Program-made: the position numbers and the translations under genes
Shown: piece after piece, positions 58,617 through 64,000 of the stretch
Layout of the letters: every line of letters starts with the position of its first letter
How positions within the stretch are numbered: position 1 is the stretch's first letter
NCBI RefSeq assembly: GCF_900156105.1
Contig: NZ_FTMS01000004.1
Location: 62,001-126,000 of the forward strand
Direction: 5' to 3'
Source of the DNA: Alkalispirochaeta americana
Lineage (GTDB): Bacteria > Spirochaetota > Spirochaetia > DSM-27196 > Alkalispirochaetaceae
Length of the DNA: 64,000 bases
The notes under the pieces: model-generated
What the model saw: the letters and a program-made list of their open reading frames with translations, nothing else
Told to the model about the DNA's origin: nothing
Database searches by the model: none

Positions 58617-60020
58617 TCAGGCTCGGCTGCCCTCCTCTTTTATCTTTCGGATAAGGGTCTGGATAATGTCTTCTATGGTGGGATCGGTGCGCATTCGACT
58701 GCTTATTCGCTGACAGGCGTGCATGACCGTGGTGTGATCTCGCCCTCCAAACTCAAGACCCACATCGGTCATGGATGCTTCAGTTATTTCCCGGGTGATA
58801 TACATTGCCATTTGACGCGGAAATGCCACTTGTCGGGTTCGTTTCTTTCCCTTCAGTTCGTTGGCAGAAAGGTTAAAGTAATCGGCCACAACCCGCTGGA
58901 TGACATCTACGGTAATATTATTCTGGGTGGGGCTCGAGAAAAAGTCTTTCAGTTGTCTTTGAGCTACTTCCAGGGAAACTTCCTTGTTCACCAGTTCCGC
59001 GTAGGCAATGATCCGCGTAAGAGCAGCTTCCAGATCACGAACGTTGGTGGTTATTTTCTGACAGATCAGGTTGATTACATCGTTAGCAACGTAAACACCT
59101 TGTTTCTCGGCTTTCTTTTTGAGAATAGCCACGGCTGTTTCCATTTGAGGTGGCTGAAGATCAACGGTTAGTCCTCGGGTAAAGCGGTTCTGGAGTCGTT
59201 CCGTAATATCCTTGATTTCACTTACAGGCCGGTCAGAGGTAAAAATCATTTGTTTTTTTGCATCAAAAAGAGCATTGAAGGTATGGAAAAGTTCTTCCTG
59301 GGTTTCGTGCTTCTTTTGAAGAAAGTGAATGTCGTCAATGAGTAGAACGTCAGCTTTTCGGTATTTGTTTTTAAAGAGGTGAGTTTTATTTTCCTGGATT
59401 GATCGTATGAACTCATTTGTGAAATCTTCGGCTGTTACATAGACAATTTTTGCATTGTCTTTCTCTTGCCATACGGAATTTCCGATCGATTGCAGGAGAT
59501 GAGTTTTTCCTAATCCCACTCCTCCGTAAATGAGGCAGGGGTTGTAGGTTGTTCCGGGGTTTTTTGAAATTGCGATCGCTGCGTTTGCAGCAAAGCGGTT
59601 ATTATCACCCACCACAAAGTTTGTAAAGGTATATTCTTCGTTCAGCCCCGGGGCAGGTAAGGAATTTCCAGGGTTTTGTTTTTTTTCTTCCGATGGGGAC
59701 TGGTCGTTTCTTTTTTGGGTATCGTCCCGTGTTTCCTGATAGGTTTTTTCCTGAACCATTTCAGTTTTTGCAATACTGAAATGAATTTGAAAGGATCGGC
59801 CTGAAAGCTGTCTCAGGGTCTTCAGGATCAGATCAAGGTACCTCTGTTTTACCTGATCCCGATAAAATGATGAAGGAACAGTGACGGTGATAGAATCTTC
59901 ATCAGATTCGGTATATTCGATTTGCTGGAACCACATTACGTGTTCCTGCTCCGAAACTTGTTGCTGTATTATTTTCAGTGCTTCGTCCCAGAATACTCTG
60001 TTACCTTGCCATTCGCTCAT
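58617..60020 (-). CDS. dnaA: Chromosomal replication initiator DnaA
   Basis: 467 residues in four domains: an N-terminal helicase-interaction domain, a linker rich in Gln/Glu/Lys/Asn (about residues 88-120), AAA+ with Walker A YGGVGLGKTHLLQSIG and Walker B ADVLLIDDIHFLQ, and the DNA-binding domain with GLEFGGRDHTTVMHACQRI. GAGG precedes the ATG. Two DnaA boxes lie within 32 bases of the start, which suggests autoregulation. Confidence 0.97.
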   Translation of the reverse strand: MSEWQGNRVFWDEALKIIQQQVSEQEHVMWFQQIEYTESDEDSITVTVPSSFYRDQVKQRYLDLILKTLRQLSGRSFQIHFSIAKTEMVQEKTYQETRDDTQKRNDQSPSEEKKQNPGNSLPAPGLNEEYTFTNFVVGDNNRFAANAAIAISKNPGTTYNPCLIYGGVGLGKTHLLQSIGNSVWQEKDNAKIVYVTAEDFTNEFIRSIQENKTHLFKNKYRKADVLLIDDIHFLQKKHETQEELFHTFNALFDAKKQMIFTSDRPVSEIKDITERLQNRFTRGLTVDLQPPQMETAVAILKKKAEKQGVYVANDVINLICQKITTNVRDLEAALTRIIAYAELVNKEVSLEVAQRQLKDFFSSPTQNNITVDVIQRVVADYFNLSANELKGKKRTRQVAFPRQMAMYITREITEASMTDVGLEFGGRDHTTVMHACQRISSRMRTDPTIEDIIQTLIRKIKEEGSRA

Positions 60021-62241
<2,221 letters not shown>

Positions 62242-62255
62242 AACAGGAGTACAGG

Positions 62256-64000
62256 GTGTCTGATAAACAGGCGGCTGCGCGGATTATACCCGTTGCTATT
62301 GAGGATGAAGTAAAAGAGTCGTATCTCAATTATGCCATGTCCGTTATTGTGAGCCGGGCCTTGCCGGATGTGCGGGACGGATTGAAACCGGTACACCGCC
62401 GGATTCTCTACGGCATGCACTCCATGGGGCTCCGATCGGACCGGCCCTTCAAAAAAGCTGCGCGCATTGTGGGAGATGTACTGGGAAAGTTCCATCCCCA
62501 CGGTGATCAAAGTGTCTACGACGCATTGGTGCGGCTTGCCCAGACCTTTTCGCTTCGTTACCCCGTGGTGAACGGCCAGGGAAACTTCGGGTCTGTCGAT
62601 GGCGACCCTCCTGCAGCGATGAGGTATACCGAGGCAAAGCTGCATAAAGTCGCTGAAGAAATTCTTCGCGACATCAATAAAGAAACAGTAGATTTTGGAC
62701 CAAATTACGATGATTCCGATGAGGAACCCCTGGTATTGCCCGGAGCGTTTCCTTTTCTCCTGGCAAACGGGGCGTCAGGAATCGCTGTGGGTATGGCTAC
62801 GAACATTCCGCCGCACAATTTGCGGGAGATTGCCAACGCCGTGGGAGCAATGCTGGACGATCCCGATATCTCCGGTGAAGCTCTCTGTGATCATATAAAA
62901 GGCCCCGATTTTCCTACGGGAGGCACAATTTATGGCTACCGGGGGATTCGTTCAGCCTACTTGACCGGCAAGGGAAGGGTTGTTGTCCGCTCCTGTTTTA
63001 CCATAGAGGAAAACAAGCGGGGCCGCGATGTGATCGTGGTGAACGAAATTCCCTACATGGTAAACAAGGCAAATCTGATTACTCGCATCGCCGATCTTGT
63101 GAGAGACCGGAAAATAGACGGGATCGCCGATCTGCGGGATGAGTCGGACCGGAACGGCATGAGAATCGTGATAGAGCTGAAGCGGGATTCCAACGTAAAG
63201 GTGATCCTGAACCAGCTCTTTACCCATACCCAGATGCAGGTTAACTTCAACGTGAACTCTCTGGCCCTTGTGAATGGTCGGCCGCAGGTTCTTACGTTGC
63301 GGGACATGGTGCGCCATTTTATTGCTCACCGTCACGAGGTGGTGGTGCGGCGCACGAAGTTCGATCTTCGCAAGGCTGAAGAGCGGGAACACATCCTGCT
63401 TGGCCTCAAGATCGCTCTGGACAATATCGACGAGGTAATACGCATCATCCGGGAAGCTGCCGATGTGGAAACGGCCCGAGGAGCTCTGATGAGCACCTTC
63501 GAGCTCTCGGAAAAACAGGCCCAGGCGATCCTCGACATGCGGTTGCAAAAGCTTACGAGCCTTGAGACAAAAAAGATTATCGATGAGCTTGAGGAAGTGC
63601 GGGCAATAATTCGTGATCTCCGGGAATTACTGGGGAGCGAGCTCAAAATTCGGGAGCTTATCAAACGGGAAACCTACGAAATTGCAGAGAAGTTCGGTGA
63701 CGAACGGCGCACACGGATTGAACCTCATGAGATCGAGGCAATCGATATCGAGGATTTGATCCAAAAGGAAACGATGGTAGTTCTTTTGAGCCATCGCGGT
63801 TTTATTAAGCGCCTTCCCTACAGTTTGTATAAGACCCAGGGCAGGGGGGGCCGGGGGCTCAACTCCTCAAGCAATCTTCGGGAAGATGATTTTATCGAGC
63901 ACGTTTTTCTGGGATCCACCCACGATCACGTCCTGTTCTTTACAAGTATCGGGAAAGCCTATTACCTGAAGGTCCATGAGATACCCGAGGCATCACGCCA
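62256..64000 (+). CDS. gyrA: DNA gyrase subunit A (3' end cut)
   Basis: Starts at the GTG at 62256 with AGGAG upstream, 14 bases after gyrB, and stays open to the window edge (581 codons). Catalytic Tyr124 is in [10 protein letters not shown]; the region equivalent to the E. coli quinolone-resistance region reads [14 protein letters not shown], with Gln85 at the Ser83 position. The breakage-reunion domain is complete, and the segment at the end (about residue 505 on, from [15 protein letters not shown]) begins the C-terminal wrapping domain. Confidence 0.97.
   Translation, partial: MSDKQAAARIIPVAIEDEVKESYLNYAMSVIVSRALPDVRDGLKPVHRRILYGMHSMGLRSDRPFKKAARIVGDVLGKFHPHGDQSVYDALVRLAQTFSLRYPVVNGQGNFGSVDGDPPAAMRYTEAKLHKVAEEILRDINKETVDFGPNYDDSDEEPLVLPGAFPFLLANGASGIAVGMATNIPPHNLREIANAVGAMLDDPDISGEALCDHIKGPDFPTGGTIYGYRGIRSAYLTGKGRVVVRSCFTIEENKRGRDVIVVNEIPYMVNKANLITRIADLVRDRKIDGIADLRDESDRNGMRIVIELKRDSNVKVILNQLFTHTQMQVNFNVNSLALVNGRPQVLTLRDMVRHFIAHRHEVVVRRTKFDLRKAEEREHILLGLKIALDNIDEVIRIIREAADVETARGALMSTFELSEKQAQAILDMRLQKLTSLETKKIIDELEEVRAIIRDLRELLGSELKIRELIKRETYEIAEKFGDERRTRIEPHEIEAIDIEDLIQKETMVVLLSHRGFIKRLPYSLYKTQGRGGRGLNSSSNLREDDFIEHVFLGSTHDHVLFFTSIGKAYYLKVHEIPEASR

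Overview
The window looks like the replication-origin region of a GC-rich, free-living spirochaete (Spirochaeta/Alkalispirochaeta-like). Reasons: the order dnaA-dnaN-recF-dciA-rpmH-rnpA-yidC-jag on the minus strand, with gyrB-gyrA diverging on the plus strand; the full-length Gram-negative-type YidC and predicted outer-membrane barrels; the PyrB-PyrI fusion; and the GatCAB plus archaeal-type AspRS route to Asn-tRNA. The genus is an inference. All names come from reading translated sequence, not from database searches.

Layout. 1-2110: the electron-bifurcating NfnAB pair (nfnA cut by the window edge). 2236-3957: an orphan PAS histidine kinase. 3927-10190: a tightly overlapped UMP operon, pyrBI-pyrE-pyrF-pyrDK-pyrC, with two gene fusions, behind a leader that holds a strong intrinsic terminator inside a short ORF. 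10192-12808: a zinc-ribbon protein, UDP-glucose dehydrogenase and a nitroreductase. 12763-21232: a sugar-uptake locus (YesM/YesN-type two-component system, binding protein, two permeases, GHL6-like glycosidase). 21281-25411: a PHP phosphoesterase, a PAP2 phosphatase, an outer-membrane barrel, and a NadR-like protein with a ruined kinase P-loop. 25423-26156: an AT-rich Phd/ParE toxin-antitoxin module flanked by attC-like sequence. 26251-32556: NfeD plus two SPFH proteins, a ClC channel, a CBS-type inorganic pyrophosphatase and MarC. 32613-38132: gatC-gatA-gatB-aspS2, in which gatB carries a 341-residue C-terminal L-asparaginase/GatD-like domain lacking key catalytic residues. 38317-48309: a glycosidase, a GlpA/FrdB-like pair, NudC, transporters, DeoD, LplA, Pth and an outer-membrane protein. 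48353-52446: the methyl cycle (metF, metK, ahcY) and gcvH. 52669-64000: the origin cluster.

How it works together. Operon-internal genes use GTGA/ATGA overlaps or clear Shine-Dalgarno sites. Many first genes of transcription units instead have a -10 box only about 6-13 bases before the start codon and no Shine-Dalgarno, which suggests leaderless transcripts. DnaA boxes cluster between dnaA and gyrB (the best oriC candidate), between dnaA and dnaN, and upstream of gcvH.

The observation I consider most likely to be new is the GatB-asparaginase fusion with an apparently inactive asparaginase site, next to a presumably non-discriminating AspRS. The PyrD-PyrK fusion, the pyrimidine leader, and the GlpA/FrdB pair come next. 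No CRISPR array, rRNA, tRNA, transposase or prophage was recognised.
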